Below are positions 16,260 through 25,865 of a stretch of DNA of 64,000 bases, piece after piece. The stretch's first letter is position 1. Every line of letters starts with the position of its first letter. This stretch comes from Streptomyces morookaense (GTDB lineage Bacteria > Actinomycetota > Actinomycetes > Streptomycetales > Streptomycetaceae), in NCBI RefSeq assembly GCF_013030945.1, contig NZ_JABBXF010000002.1, forward strand, positions 119,680 through 183,679. The letters run 5' to 3'. The notes below the pieces were generated by a model that was not told the origin of the DNA, ran no database searches, and saw only the letters and a program-made list of their open reading frames with translations. The position numbers and the translations under genes are program-made.

Positions 16260-17282
16260 ATGCCGACCCACCACCGCCGCCGTCCCGGCGGCACGCACCT
16301 GGTCCTCGTCGCCTTACTGGCCCTGCTCGGCTCGGCGGCCGCCTTCGCCGCCGTCACCGGCAGCGCCTCCGCCCACCAGGCACCGTCCAGTGTGCCGTCC
16401 GCCACCGACAACGGCCCCGGCCACGCCCACGCGGGCCCCTCCCCCGCCGACTTCGCCGACATCCGCCGGGCCCCCCGCGACGCCCCCGCCCCGGCACCCG
16501 GCCCCGAGGCGTCCACGGGTACCTTCACCGCCCGCTGCGGCCGCAACGGGAACGGCCACCGCAACCCGGACAACTTCATCGTCACGCCCGGCGTCGCGAA
16601 CGGCGCCCACCACGTCCACGACTACGTCGGCAACCTCTCCACCGACGCCTTCTCGACGGACATCTCCCTGCAGGCCTCCGGCACCACCTGCGCCCGGGGC
16701 GACAAGTCCGCATATTTCTGGCCTGTACTCCGCGACGTCCGCGGCTCCGGCGGACAGAACTCCGGCCGCATCCTCACCCCGGACAGCGTCGCCCTGACCT
16801 TCCGCGGCAACCCCGCCGCCCCGGTCACCGCCATGCCCGAGGGGCTCCGCGCGATCACCGGCGACGCCAAGGCGTTCACCGCGGGGACCGCGAACGCCCG
16901 GGCCCGCTGGGGCTGCACCGGCGTCGCCGGGCGGCACTTCACCGACCGGTACCCGCTGTGCCCGCGCGGCAGCCGGGTCGTCCGGCTGCTGGACTTCCCC
17001 AGCTGCTGGGACGGGCAGCACCCGGACAGCGCGGACCACCGCTCCCACCTCCGCTTCCCCGATGCCGCGTCAGGCCGCTGCGCAGCAGGCACCGTTGCCG
17101 TGCCGCAGCTGCGGATGGAGCTCGCCTACACCGTGCCGCGCGGCCCGGCGTTCGCCGTCGACAGCTTTCCCGAGCAGCTGCGCAAACCCGTCACCGACCA
17201 CGCGGACTTCGCGGACGTCATGCCGCGGCAGCTGATGGCGACGGTCGTGCGCTGCATCGACGAGGGCCGCCGCTGCGGCTGA
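16260..17282 (+). CDS. Secreted DUF1996 protein with a TTA codon
   Basis: This 340-residue protein has a signal peptide (residues 10-40). The DUF1996 region starts at about residue 100 with DNFIVTPGVANGAHHVHDYVG and includes conserved HxH and Cys residues (CARGDKSAYFWPVL, DFPSCWDG). Codon 19 (16314-16316) is TTA, the rare leucine codon read by the developmentally regulated bldA tRNA. The gene is coupled to DUF4142. Its His-rich motif may bind metal, but the family has no established function. The pair may be secreted late in development. Confidence 0.85.
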   Translation: MPTHHRRRPGGTHLVLVALLALLGSAAAFAAVTGSASAHQAPSSVPSATDNGPGHAHAGPSPADFADIRRAPRDAPAPAPGPEASTGTFTARCGRNGNGHRNPDNFIVTPGVANGAHHVHDYVGNLSTDAFSTDISLQASGTTCARGDKSAYFWPVLRDVRGSGGQNSGRILTPDSVALTFRGNPAAPVTAMPEGLRAITGDAKAFTAGTANARARWGCTGVAGRHFTDRYPLCPRGSRVVRLLDFPSCWDGQHPDSADHRSHLRFPDAASGRCAAGTVAVPQLRMELAYTVPRGPAFAVDSFPEQLRKPVTDHADFADVMPRQLMATVVRCIDEGRRCG

Positions 17283-17411
17283 CGGAAGGCCCTTCCCCGT
17301 CCCTCAGGTCTCTTCGGGCGCATTGGCCCGACATCGCGGGACGGTGCTTTACTTCGCCAACCGCCATCCCAATTATCCCCTTTATCGCACAATCATCGGA
17401 GGGATGGCCCC

Positions 17412-18983
17412 GTGAAAGCAGCAGCCCTGTACGGCACGATCGGCTCACTGATCCTCACGGGGTTCACCGGCCTCCCCGCCGTCCCGGCCACCGCCACCGG
17501 CACCGCGCCCCCGGGCAGCACCGCCGCCGAGGCCCGCGGCGAGACCGTCGCGGCCCAGCGCGCAGCGGTCCGGGGCATCGACTTCGACAGCTGCCCGGCC
17601 GTCGAAGGACTGCCGGGCACCGTCGAGTGCGGCACCGTCCTGGTCCCCCTGGACTACGCCCGCCCCGACGGCCGGCAGATCAGACTCACCGTCAGCCGCC
17701 ACCGCGCCACGGGCGAGGACCGGCAGGGCGCCCTGGTGTTCAACCCGGGCGGGCCCGGCGGCAACGGCATGTTCTACCCGCTCATCGCCGGCCTGCCCGC
17801 CTGGCGGGACGTGGCCGAGGCGTACGACATCGTCGGCTACGCACCGCGCGGCGTCGGCCGCTCCGCCCCCGTCTCCTGCGCCGACGCGGCAGGCTTCGAC
17901 GGCGGGCCCAGCGCCGCCCCGGAGCACCCGTCGGCCGCGTTCAAGAAGAAGCAGATCGCCCAGGCCCGTTCGTACGCGGCGGGCTGCGCGCGCCGGAACG
18001 GGTCGTCCCTGCGGTACTTCACGAGCATCAACAACGCCCGCGACCTCGACGTCCTGCGGGCCGCCCTCGGCGAGAAGAAGCTCAACTACGTGGGCGCCTC
18101 CTACGGCACCTACTTCGGCGCCCTGTACGCGACGCTCTTCCCGGGGCACGTGCGCCGCATGGTCTTCGACAGCGTGGTCAACCCCGATCCGCACAAGATC
18201 TGGTACGGCAACAACCTCGACCAGTCCGCCGCCTTCGACCGGCGCTTCGGCGACTGGCGCCGCTGGGTGGCCCGCCACGACACCGTCTACCACCTGGGCC
18301 GCCGCCCGGAGCAGGTGCTGGCCGCGTACGAGAAGGCGAGCAGGCAGCTGGAGCACCACCCGGCCGGCGGCGTGGTCGGCCCCGGCCAGCTGCAGGGCGC
18401 ACTCCTCAAGTCCGGTTACAGCGACAGCCATTGGGCGCGCGACGCCCGGGCGCTCTCCGCCTACGTGCACGGCGACGAGGGGCCGCTGCTGGCCATCGCC
18501 TCGCCACCCGACGCGAACACCGCGGCGTCGTCGGAGAACGAGAACGCGGTCTACACGGCCGTCGAGTGCAACGACGCGGCCTGGCCCAGGTCGTGGGAGG
18601 TGTGGGACAAGGACAACACCCGGCTCGCCAAGCACGCGCCGTTCGAGACGTGGAGCAACGCCTGGATGAACCTGCCGTGCGCCTTCTGGCAGGGCCCCCG
18701 GCAGCGGGTGGTCGACGTCGGCGTCGGGCGCCGCTCCGCCCTGCCGCCCACGCTGCTGCTGGCCGCCGAACGGGACGCGGCCACGCCGTACCGGGGGGCG
18801 CTGGAGCTGCAGAAGAGGCTGCCGGGGTCGGCCCTGGTCACCGAGCGCGGTGCGGGCACGCACGGCATCGGCGGCGGCCCCAACGCGTGCGTCAACCGGT
18901 ACCTGGACACCTACCTGCTGACGGGACGCCTCCCCGCCCGCCGCGTGTACTGCGCACCGCGCGCGGAGCCCCGCCCGTCCTGA
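17412..18983 (+). CDS. Secreted tripeptidyl-aminopeptidase-like alpha/beta hydrolase
   Basis: This 523-residue protein has a signal peptide and a short propeptide-like stretch. The alpha/beta hydrolase core has an oxyanion region (LVFNPGGPGGNGMFY, about residue 115) and nucleophile elbow GASYG with Ser at about residue 230. A C-terminal TAP-like region (LLAAERDAATPYRGA, then GAGTHGIGGGPNACVN) supplies the probable Asp and His. This matches the Streptomyces Tap/SlpD/SlpE family, which removes N-terminal tripeptides or processes secreted proteins. GTG 17412 follows CGGAGGGA. A strong stem-loop follows the stop. Confidence 0.88.
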   Translation: MKAAALYGTIGSLILTGFTGLPAVPATATGTAPPGSTAAEARGETVAAQRAAVRGIDFDSCPAVEGLPGTVECGTVLVPLDYARPDGRQIRLTVSRHRATGEDRQGALVFNPGGPGGNGMFYPLIAGLPAWRDVAEAYDIVGYAPRGVGRSAPVSCADAAGFDGGPSAAPEHPSAAFKKKQIAQARSYAAGCARRNGSSLRYFTSINNARDLDVLRAALGEKKLNYVGASYGTYFGALYATLFPGHVRRMVFDSVVNPDPHKIWYGNNLDQSAAFDRRFGDWRRWVARHDTVYHLGRRPEQVLAAYEKASRQLEHHPAGGVVGPGQLQGALLKSGYSDSHWARDARALSAYVHGDEGPLLAIASPPDANTAASSENENAVYTAVECNDAAWPRSWEVWDKDNTRLAKHAPFETWSNAWMNLPCAFWQGPRQRVVDVGVGRRSALPPTLLLAAERDAATPYRGALELQKRLPGSALVTERGAGTHGIGGGPNACVNRYLDTYLLTGRLPARRVYCAPRAEPRPS

Positions 18984-18989
18984 GAACGG

Positions 18990-19028
18990 CCGAGGGGCCC
19001 GGGAGCGGCGCGCTCCCGGGCCCCTCGG
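18990..19028. terminator. 18-bp perfect stem between convergent genes
   Basis: The 18 bases at 18990-19007 pair perfectly with 19011-19028 around a 3-base loop. It follows the hydrolase stop and precedes the chdC stop on the other strand, a typical Streptomyces two-way terminator. Confidence 0.8.
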
Positions 19029-19037
19029 CGTTCGGCC

Positions 19038-19754
19038 TTACGCCAGGCCCGCGATCAGGTCCGCGACGGCCTTGCGGCGGCCGGTGTAGAACGGGACCTC
19101 CTCGCGCACGTGCATGCGCGCCTCGGATGCACGCAGGTGGCGCATCAGGTCGACGATCCGGTGGAGGTCGTTCGCCTCGAAGGCCAGGATCCACTCGTAG
19201 TCGCCCAGCGAGAACGACGCGACCGTGTTGGCCCGCACGTCCGGGTAGCCGCGGGCCATCTTGCCGTGGTCGGCGAGCATGCGGCGGCGGTCCTCGTCGG
19301 GCAGCAGGTACCAGTCGTAGGAGCGGACGAAGGGGTACACGCTGACGTAGTCGCGCGGGGTCTCGTCGGCGAGGAACGCCGGGATGTGCGACTTGTTGAA
19401 CTCGGCGGGCCGGTGCAGGGCCATGTTCGACCAGACGGGCTCCAGGGCGCGGCCCAGGTTCGTCCGGCGGAAGCGGTTGTAGGCGTCCTGGAGGGCGTCC
19501 GCGGTCTCGGAGTGCCACCAGATCATGACGTCGGCGTCGGCCCGCAGCCCGGACAGGTCGTAGGTGCCGCGCACCGTGACGTCCTTCTCGGCGAGCTGGG
19601 CGAAGAGCTCCTCGACCTCGTCGGCCCAGCCCGCCCGGTCCTGCGGGAGTACGTCGCGCAGCTTGAACACCGACCACAAGGTGTAGCGGATGACCTCGTT
19701 GAGGTCCTTGGCCTTCTTGCCGGCGTTCGGGGTCTTCACAGGGGCGTCAGTCAT
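19038..19754 (-). CDS. chdC: Coproheme decarboxylase (HemQ/ChdC)
   Basis: This 238-residue chlorite-dismutase-fold protein carries out the last step of the coproporphyrin-dependent haem pathway, oxidative decarboxylation of coproheme to haem b. Visible family blocks are [18 protein letters not shown], containing the catalytic Tyr, and [18 protein letters not shown] with the proximal His. The C-terminal [12 protein letters not shown] is also conserved. It lies 10 bases downstream of the porphyrinogen oxidase gene, so they form an operon, consistent with sequential enzymes. Confidence 0.93.
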   Translation of the reverse strand: MTDAPVKTPNAGKKAKDLNEVIRYTLWSVFKLRDVLPQDRAGWADEVEELFAQLAEKDVTVRGTYDLSGLRADADVMIWWHSETADALQDAYNRFRRTNLGRALEPVWSNMALHRPAEFNKSHIPAFLADETPRDYVSVYPFVRSYDWYLLPDEDRRRMLADHGKMARGYPDVRANTVASFSLGDYEWILAFEANDLHRIVDLMRHLRASEARMHVREEVPFYTGRRKAVADLIAGLA

Positions 19755-19764
19755 GTCCCTATTC

Positions 19765-21189
19765 TCACTCGCCGCCCTCGTCGCGCGCCGTCAGGGTGGC
19801 GAGTACCTCGCCGGCGGCCTGCTGTCCGCTGGAAATGCAGGCGGGGATGCCCACCCCGTCGTAGGCCGCGCCGCACACCCGCAGGCCGGGCAGCCGGGAG
19901 ACGTGGGCGCGGATGCGGGTGACACGGCCGAGGTGGCCGACGGGGTACTGCGGGAGTCCGCGGTCCCAGCGGGTGACCCGGCTGTCGACCGGGGCCGCCG
20001 CGAGGCCCACGGCCTCGCCGAGATCCTTGAGCGACAGCGATACCAGATCGGCGTCCTCGCGGCTCAGGTCGTCTTCATCGCCGAACCGCCCGATCGAGGT
20101 ACGCAGCACGAAGAGGCCGGGGTCGGCCTCCGCGTTCCAGCGCCACTTGTTGCTGGAGAAGGTGGACGCCTTGATCGTCCGCCCGTCGACGGGCGGGACG
20201 AGGAAACCGCTGCCCTGCAGCAGCCCCTCGACGTCGGAGCGGCGGAAGGCCATGGTGACGAGCGCCATGGAGGCGTACTCGACGGCGGCGAGCTCGGCGG
20301 AGGCGGCCGGGGACGCGTCCGCCAGCAGGGCCGCGGCGGTGGGCGCGGGTGCGGCGAGCACCACGGCGTCGGCGGCGAGCACGCCCGCGTCGGTCGTCAC
20401 GCTCCAGCCGTCCGCGCCGCGGGCGAGCGAGCGGACGGGCGTGCCGGTGCGGATCCCGCCCCCGGCGGCGCGCACGGCGTCGGCGGCGGCGAGCGGCAGT
20501 TGCCCGATGCCGCCCTCGATGCCCTGGAAGACGGGACCGGCCTGTTGCGGTGCGCTCGCGGCGCGCGCCTGCAGGGCCTGTACGGCCTCGGTCAGCGTGC
20601 GGTGCGTGCGGACGGCCTCGAAGAGCTGGGGCACGGCGGCGCGCATCGAGATCCGGTAGGCGTCGCCCGCGTAGACGCCGCCCAGCAGGGGCTCGACGAG
20701 CCGGTCGACGACCTCGCGGCCCATGCGCTCGGCGACATGGGTGCCGATGGCGACGTCCTCGCCGACCTCGGTGGGCGGCAGTTCCGCGTCCCGGGCGATC
20801 CTGGCGAGGCCCTCGGCGGAGAAGACGCCGGAGGCGGCGAGCGCGGCCGGGTCGCCGGGGACGCCCATCATGTGGCCCTGCGGCAGCGGCCGCAGGCCGC
20901 CGCGGGTCCACAGCATCGCGGTGGCGGCGGGCGGCTGCAGCCGGTCGCCGAGGCCGACGGCGCGCGCGAGGCCGACGGCCTCCGGCCGCCGCGCCAGCAC
21001 CGATTCGGCGCCCAGGTCGACGGGCATGCCCGCGATCTCGCCCGCGTGCAGCTTGCCGCCGACCCGGCCGGAGGCTTCGAGGAGCGTCACCCGCACCCCG
21101 CCCTCCAGCAGCCGGAGGGCCGCTGCCAGCCCCGAGATTCCGCCGCCGACGACGACCACATGCCGCGAGGAGGTGTGCGCTGCGCTCAT
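19765..21189 (-). CDS. cgoX: Coproporphyrinogen III oxidase (HemY/CgoX type)
   Basis: This 474-residue FAD enzyme has the N-terminal dinucleotide-binding motif [17 protein letters not shown] (residues 10-27) and the GG doublet region [10 protein letters not shown]-terminal family blocks include [12 protein letters not shown] and [20 protein letters not shown]. In actinobacteria this enzyme makes coproporphyrin III, upstream of ferrochelatase and ChdC. It is followed by chdC at 10 bases. hemE, its usual companion, lies 2.6 kb away on the same strand beyond an opposite-strand operon. Confidence 0.93.
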   Translation of the reverse strand: MSAAHTSSRHVVVVGGGISGLAAALRLLEGGVRVTLLEASGRVGGKLHAGEIAGMPVDLGAESVLARRPEAVGLARAVGLGDRLQPPAATAMLWTRGGLRPLPQGHMMGVPGDPAALAASGVFSAEGLARIARDAELPPTEVGEDVAIGTHVAERMGREVVDRLVEPLLGGVYAGDAYRISMRAAVPQLFEAVRTHRTLTEAVQALQARAASAPQQAGPVFQGIEGGIGQLPLAAADAVRAAGGGIRTGTPVRSLARGADGWSVTTDAGVLAADAVVLAAPAPTAAALLADASPAASAELAAVEYASMALVTMAFRRSDVEGLLQGSGFLVPPVDGRTIKASTFSSNKWRWNAEADPGLFVLRTSIGRFGDEDDLSREDADLVSLSLKDLGEAVGLAAAPVDSRVTRWDRGLPQYPVGHLGRVTRIRAHVSRLPGLRVCGAAYDGVGIPACISSGQQAAGEVLATLTARDEGGE

Positions 21190-21300
21190 GGGTCCACTGT
21201 CTCAAATCGCCGTACGGCCGCGGTCGGCAACCCCATTGACAGCCACCGGTCCCCGGCCGAGACTCGCGCGCAGCGATCAACGACCGTTTACGGAGACCCC

Positions 21301-22494
21301 ATGACCGACCGCATCCGGGATGTGTACATCGTCGACGCCGTCCGCACGCCCGTCGGCAAGTACGGCGGCGCGCTCGCGGGCGTCCGCCCCGACGACCTCG
21401 CCGCGCACGTCGTCCGCTCCCTGGTCGGCCGGTCGCCGGCGCTGGACCCGGCCCGCATCGACGACGTCGTCCTGGGCAACGCCAACGGCGCGGGCGAGGA
21501 GAACCGGAACGTGGCCCGCATGGCCGTGCTGCTCGCCGGGCTGCCCGTGTCGGTGCCCGGCGCGACCGTCAACCGGCTGTGCGCGTCCGGGATGGAGGCC
21601 GTCGTGCAGGCGTACCGCGCGATCGCGCTCGGCGACGCGTCGGTGGTGATCGCGGGCGGTGTGGAGTCGATGAGCCGCGCCCCCTGGGTGCTGCCCAAGC
21701 CCGAACGGGCCTTCCCTGCGGGGCACCAGGAGATGTACTCGACCACGCTCGGCTGGCGGATGACCAATCCGGCCATGCCGCCGCAGTGGACGGTGTCGCT
21801 GGGCGAGGGCGCCGAGCTGATCGCCGAGAAGCACGGCATCGGCCGGGCCGAGCAGGACGCATTCGCGCTCGCCAGTCACCAGAAGGCGGCGCGGGCGTGG
21901 CGGGAGGGCGCGTACGCGGCCGAGGTGGTGCCCGTGCCGGGGGTGTCGCTCGCGCGGGACGAGTCCATCCGCGACGCCACCTCGCCGGAGGCCCTCGCCG
22001 CGCTGAAGACCGCCTTCCGCAGGGAGGGCGGCACGGTCACGGCGGGCAACTCCTCGCCGCTGAGCGACGGTGCGGCGGCGCTGCTGCTGTGCGACGAGGA
22101 CGGGTTGCGCGAGACGGGCCGCGAGCCGCTCGCCCGGGTGCGGTCCACTGCGGTCACCGGCATCGAGCCGGACCTGTACGGGCTCGGGCCGGTGGACGCG
22201 GTGCGGCGGGCGCTCGCCAAGGCGCGGCGGTGCTTCGCCGAGGTGACGCACTTCGAGCTCAACGAGGCCTTCGCCGCCCAGGCGCTGGGCTGCTTCGCGG
22301 AGTGGCCCGACCTCGACCCGGGCATCGTGAACCCGCGCGGCGGCGCCATCGCCGTCGGCCACCCGCTGGGCTGCTCGGGCGCCCGGCTGACCGGTGCCGT
22401 CGCCCACCAGCTGGCGGCCGCGGGCTCGGGCACGGGCCTGGCGGCGCTGTGCATCGGGGTGGGGCAGGGCCAGGCCGTGGTCCTCGAACGCTGA
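21301..22494 (+). CDS. pcaF: Thiolase, probable beta-ketoadipyl-CoA thiolase
   Basis: This 397-residue thiolase has the active-site Cys in NRLCASGMEAV (about residue 90), the His in GGAIAVGHPLGCSG and the second Cys in ALCIGVGQGQ near the end. Its position directly ahead of pcaH and pcaG points to the last step of the beta-ketoadipate pathway, cleavage of beta-ketoadipyl-CoA to acetyl-CoA and succinyl-CoA. Sequence alone does not separate this from acetyl-CoA acetyltransferase, so the symbol rests mainly on context. ATG 21301 follows a GGAGA sequence. Confidence 0.75.
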   Translation: MTDRIRDVYIVDAVRTPVGKYGGALAGVRPDDLAAHVVRSLVGRSPALDPARIDDVVLGNANGAGEENRNVARMAVLLAGLPVSVPGATVNRLCASGMEAVVQAYRAIALGDASVVIAGGVESMSRAPWVLPKPERAFPAGHQEMYSTTLGWRMTNPAMPPQWTVSLGEGAELIAEKHGIGRAEQDAFALASHQKAARAWREGAYAAEVVPVPGVSLARDESIRDATSPEALAALKTAFRREGGTVTAGNSSPLSDGAAALLLCDEDGLRETGREPLARVRSTAVTGIEPDLYGLGPVDAVRRALAKARRCFAEVTHFELNEAFAAQALGCFAEWPDLDPGIVNPRGGAIAVGHPLGCSGARLTGAVAHQLAAAGSGTGLAALCIGVGQGQAVVLER

Positions 22495-22552
22495 CCCGAA
22501 CTGACCGGAAACCGGCGGCGGATGAGCGGTCCGTCAGGGGTAGGGCTCAGTC

Positions 22553-23218
22553 ATGACGGCACCTCAACCTCTGACGGAACAGGCAACCCCGCGCTACCGC
22601 GGGCTGGAGAACCGGCGCCCGCAGCGGCCGCCGATACCGTTCGTCCCCGACCCGGACGCCGTCGAGGCGGCCGGGCCGGTCTTCGGCACGGCGGACGTGG
22701 GCCCGTTCGACGCCGACCTGACCCGGCAGCATCCGGGCGAGCCGATCGGCGAGCGCATCGTCGTGGCCGGGCGGGTCCTGGACGGACAGGGCCGCCCGGT
22801 CCGCGGCCAGTTGCTGGAGCTGTGGCAGGCCAACGCCGCGGGCCGCTACGTCCACCGGGGCGACCGGCACGCCGCGCCCCTCGACCCCAACTTCACCGGC
22901 ACGGGCCGCTGTCTGACCGACGACGAGGGCTGGTACCGCTTCACCACGATCCGCCCGGGGGCCTATCCCCTGGAGGAGTGCGCGAACACCTGGCGGCCGG
23001 CGCATCTGCACTTCTCGGTGTTCGGCACGGCGTTCACCGAGCGCCTGGTGACGCAGATGTACTTCCCGGGCGATCCGCTGCTGGCGTACGACCCGGTGCT
23101 GCACGCGGTCCCCGACCCGGCCGCCCGCCGGTCCCTGGTCGCCGCGCACGACCCGGCGCTCGACGAGCCGATGTACGCGCTCGGTTACCGCTGGGACATC
23201 GTGCTGGGGAGCCGCTGA
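22553..23218 (+). CDS. pcaH: Protocatechuate 3,4-dioxygenase beta subunit
   Basis: This 221-residue protein has all four iron ligands of the family: Tyr in AAGRYVHRGD, Tyr in RPGAYPLEE 39 residues later, and the two His of WRPAHLHF at +13 and +15 from that Tyr. These spacings match those of the Pseudomonas enzyme as I recall it. The complex opens the ring of protocatechuate between the hydroxyls. Its stop overlaps the pcaG start (TGATG), so the two subunits are translationally coupled. Confidence 0.93.
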   Translation: MTAPQPLTEQATPRYRGLENRRPQRPPIPFVPDPDAVEAAGPVFGTADVGPFDADLTRQHPGEPIGERIVVAGRVLDGQGRPVRGQLLELWQANAAGRYVHRGDRHAAPLDPNFTGTGRCLTDDEGWYRFTTIRPGAYPLEECANTWRPAHLHFSVFGTAFTERLVTQMYFPGDPLLAYDPVLHAVPDPAARRSLVAAHDPALDEPMYALGYRWDIVLGSR

Positions 23219-23721
23219 TGCCCGCGACGCCCTCGCAGACGATCGGCCCGTACTTCCACATCGGCCTGCCGCCGTTCCCCGGCGGCAGCGACCCCGCACC
23301 CGCCGGGCACCCGGACACCGTCACCGTGCACGGATACGTGCGGGACGGTGCGGGGCAGCCCGTGCCGGACGCCCTGCTGGAGTTCTGGCAGGGCGGCGCC
23401 GGCTTCACCGGCTTCGCCCGCGTCCCCACCGACGACGACGGCCACTACACCCTGCGGACCCTGCCACCGGGCGGCGCGCCGTACGTGGCGCTGTGCGTCT
23501 TCGCCCGGGGCCTGACCCACCACCTGTTCACGCGCGTCTACTTCACGCTGCCGGAGAACGACCCGCTGCTGCGAACGGTCCCGAGGGAGCGACGCGGCAC
23601 ACTGCTGGCGAAGCCGGATGGGGCGGGGTACCGCTTCGACGTACACCTACGGGGCGAGGCAGAAACAGTGTTCCTGGAACCCCGTGCCCCGAAGGGGCGC
23701 CGGGGGTACCCCCAGCGGTAG
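23218..23721 (+). CDS. pcaG: Protocatechuate 3,4-dioxygenase alpha subunit, tail extended into a repeat
   Basis: This 167-residue protein starts with TPSQTIGPYFHIGLP, the family N-terminus, and ends in the conserved FDVHLRGEAETVF. After that, about 14 further residues (EPRAPKGRRGYPQR) are encoded by a dispersed intergenic repeat rather than ancestral coding sequence. The alpha subunit has the same fold as beta but does not hold the iron; it helps form the substrate pocket. The basic tail is probably harmless but unusual. Confidence 0.88.
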   Translation: MPATPSQTIGPYFHIGLPPFPGGSDPAPAGHPDTVTVHGYVRDGAGQPVPDALLEFWQGGAGFTGFARVPTDDDGHYTLRTLPPGGAPYVALCVFARGLTHHLFTRVYFTLPENDPLLRTVPRERRGTLLAKPDGAGYRFDVHLRGEAETVFLEPRAPKGRRGYPQR

Positions 23722-23763
23722 CTGGGGGAGGAACTGCGCGAGCAACCCCCACCGGCCCGCAGC
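23686..23763 (-). repeat. Dispersed repeat, subtype 1, overlapping pcaG end
   Basis: Minus-strand orientation: GCTGCGGGCCGGTGGGGG, CTCGCGCAGTTCC, then an extra CCCCCAGCTACCGCTGGGGG hairpin, and the closing GCCCC/GGGGC hairpin. The left part is translated as the pcaG tail. It lies between the convergent pcaG and hemE genes and probably serves as terminator. Confidence 0.75.
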
Positions 23764-23769
23764 TGAAGA

Positions 23770-24834
23770 TCAGCGCGAGGTCTGCTCGTGCACGTAGGCA
23801 ACGAGCCGGGTCAGCGCGTCAGGGTCGGTGTTGGGCATCACACCATGCCCGAGGTTGAACACGTGCCCCTCCAGACCCCGCGCAGCGTCCAGCACCTCGC
23901 GGGTCTTGGCCTCGACGGCCTCGGTCGGGGCGAAGAGGACGGCCGGGTCGAGGTTGCCCTGCAGTGCCTTGCCGGGGCCGACGCGGCGGACGGCCTCGTC
24001 CAGCGGGACGCGCCAGTCGACGCCGACGACGTCCGCGCCGGCCTCGCCCATGAGACCGAGCAGCTCGCCGGTGCCGACGCCGAAGTGGATGCGCGGCACG
24101 CCGTAACCGGCGACGGCGTCGAAGACCTTGGCGGAGGCAGGGAGCACGTACCGGCGGTAGTCCGCGGGGGCGAGGGCGCCGGCCCAGGAGTCGAAGAGCT
24201 GGACTGCGCTCGCGCCCGCCTCGATCTGGACGCGCAGGAACGCGGCGGTGATGTCCGCGAGCCGGTCGACGAGGTCGCGCCACAGCTCCGGGTCGCCGTA
24301 GATCATGGCCTTGGTGCGCTCGTAGCTGCGCGAGGGCCCGCCCTCGATGAGGTAGCTGGCGAGCGTGAAGGGGGCGCCGGCGAAGCCGATGAGCGGGGTG
24401 CTGCCCAGCTCGGCGGTGAGCATGCCGATGGCCTCGGTCACGTACGGGACGTCCGACGGGTCGAGCGTGCGCAGCCGGTCGAGGTCGGCGCGGGTGCGCA
24501 CCGGCTCGGCGACGACCGGGCCGACCCCGGGCTTGATGTCGAGGTCGACACCGATGGCCTTGAGCGGCACGACGATGTCGCTGTAGAAGATGGCCGCGTC
24601 GACGCCGTGGCGGCGGACGGGCTGCAGGGTGATCTCGGTGACGAGCTCGGGGCGCATGCAGGAATCGAGCATCGGGATGCCCTCGCGGACCTTGCGGTAC
24701 TCGGGCAGCGAACGCCCCGCCTGCCGCATGAACCAGACCGGCGTGTGCGGGACGGCTTCGCGCCGGCACGCCTTCAGGAAGGCCGAATCGTGTGCCGCGG
24801 TGCGGCCCGTCTGCTGCTGGCTGCGCTCACTCAT
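23770..24834 (-). CDS. hemE: Uroporphyrinogen decarboxylase
   Basis: This 354-residue protein has the UroD signatures [16 protein letters not shown] (about residue 35), [17 protein letters not shown] and [20 protein letters not shown], and the C-terminal [12 protein letters not shown]. It decarboxylates the four acetate side chains of uroporphyrinogen III to give coproporphyrinogen III, the substrate of CgoX. It is divergent from the DUF3000 gene and separated from cgoX-chdC by the pcaF-pcaH-pcaG operon. Confidence 0.96.
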   Translation of the reverse strand: MSERSQQQTGRTAAHDSAFLKACRREAVPHTPVWFMRQAGRSLPEYRKVREGIPMLDSCMRPELVTEITLQPVRRHGVDAAIFYSDIVVPLKAIGVDLDIKPGVGPVVAEPVRTRADLDRLRTLDPSDVPYVTEAIGMLTAELGSTPLIGFAGAPFTLASYLIEGGPSRSYERTKAMIYGDPELWRDLVDRLADITAAFLRVQIEAGASAVQLFDSWAGALAPADYRRYVLPASAKVFDAVAGYGVPRIHFGVGTGELLGLMGEAGADVVGVDWRVPLDEAVRRVGPGKALQGNLDPAVLFAPTEAVEAKTREVLDAARGLEGHVFNLGHGVMPNTDPDALTRLVAYVHEQTSR

Positions 24835-24925
24835 GTCCCAAATCTTCGCACGGGCCGAACGAGTGACCCGCCCATGTGGGTGTCCCTACCCGGAACCGCG
24901 CGTCCTTCCGCCTAGTCTTCCGGGC

Positions 24926-25588
24926 ATGGCTGCGGCGCAGGGACACCTCTCGGACGGTCCGGACGACGCGGATGGGGAGGGCATCCCGTCCGTCTTCCGG
25001 CAGGCGGTCGCGGGGCTCCAAGGGGTCCGGCTGCGGCCGGAGATCGAGCTGGACGCCACTCCTCCCCCGCAGCGGCTCGCCCCCTTCTCGTACGCGCTGG
25101 AGGCGGCGGTCGTCGTGGACGACGAGGAGCTGGCGGACGGCCGGCTGATCCTGCTGCACGACCCGGCGGGCCACGAGGCGTGGGGCGGGACGTTCCGGCT
25201 GGTGACGCTGATCCACGCCGACCTCGAGGAGGAGATGGCGGAGGACCCGCTGCTGCCCGAGGTGTGCTGGTCCTGGCTGACGGGCGCGCTGGAGGCGCGC
25301 CGGGTGCCGTACGCGGCGATCAGCGGGACGGTGACGCGGGCGAGCTCGCACTACTTCGGGGGGCTGCAGGAGCGCGAGCCGTCGACGCGGATCGAGATCC
25401 GGGCGTCGTGGTCGCCGGTACGGCCGGGGCCGGCGGTTCCGGCGTCGGGGCAGGGCGTGCCGGACACGGCGGCGCATCTGTCGGCGTGGTGCGACCTGCT
25501 CTGCCAGATCGCGGGGCTGCCGCCGGGCGGCGCCCCGGAGGCGGGTGTGGTGACGCTGCCTCAGCGCCGGGGCCCGCAGAGCCGCTGA
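24926..25588 (+). CDS. DUF3000 protein
   Basis: This 220-residue protein is conserved in actinobacteria next to hemE. Recognisable blocks are FRQAVAGLQGVRLRPEIELDATPPPQRLAP (in two parts, residues 20-50), RLILLHDPAGHEAWGGTFRLVT and EVCWSWLTGALEARRV. There is no membrane segment and no known catalytic motif. ATG 24926 is 91 bases from the hemE start and both may share a control region. Function is unknown. A 15-bp perfect hairpin follows the stop. Confidence 0.85.
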   Translation: MAAAQGHLSDGPDDADGEGIPSVFRQAVAGLQGVRLRPEIELDATPPPQRLAPFSYALEAAVVVDDEELADGRLILLHDPAGHEAWGGTFRLVTLIHADLEEEMAEDPLLPEVCWSWLTGALEARRVPYAAISGTVTRASSHYFGGLQEREPSTRIEIRASWSPVRPGPAVPASGQGVPDTAAHLSAWCDLLCQIAGLPPGGAPEAGVVTLPQRRGPQSR

Positions 25589-25609
25589 GCCGCCGATCCG
25601 TTGATTCGC

Positions 25610-25643
25610 CGAGGGACCGCCGGACTGTTCCGGCGGTCCCTCG
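25610..25643 (+). terminator. 15-bp stem-loop after DUF3000
   Basis: Bases 25610-25624 pair perfectly with 25629-25643 around the loop CTGT, 21 bases after the stop codon. Confidence 0.75.
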
Positions 25644-25865
25644 CGTCGTTCACGTTCGTCAAGGAATCGTGTTCCGGTACCGCTGATCGGGCATCCCTGA
25701 TAGGGCAATCGTCTCAATTGCCCGAATTGTTACTCACCAATTCGTGATCATTCCCTAAAGCCGGGCCGTTTGAGTGCCGAAGGACCTTGTGACCCTTCCT
25801 GCACGGATCGCCCGGCTTATCCCCAAAGTCGGCACCCGTCCCCGCCACTCCCCCATGGAGGCCTG

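Noticed and set aside
19765..24834. Biosynthetic gene cluster signal from thiolase, dioxygenase and haem genes
   Set aside because: The genes are recognisable haem synthesis and protocatechuate catabolism enzymes; there is no synthase, carrier or tailoring set.
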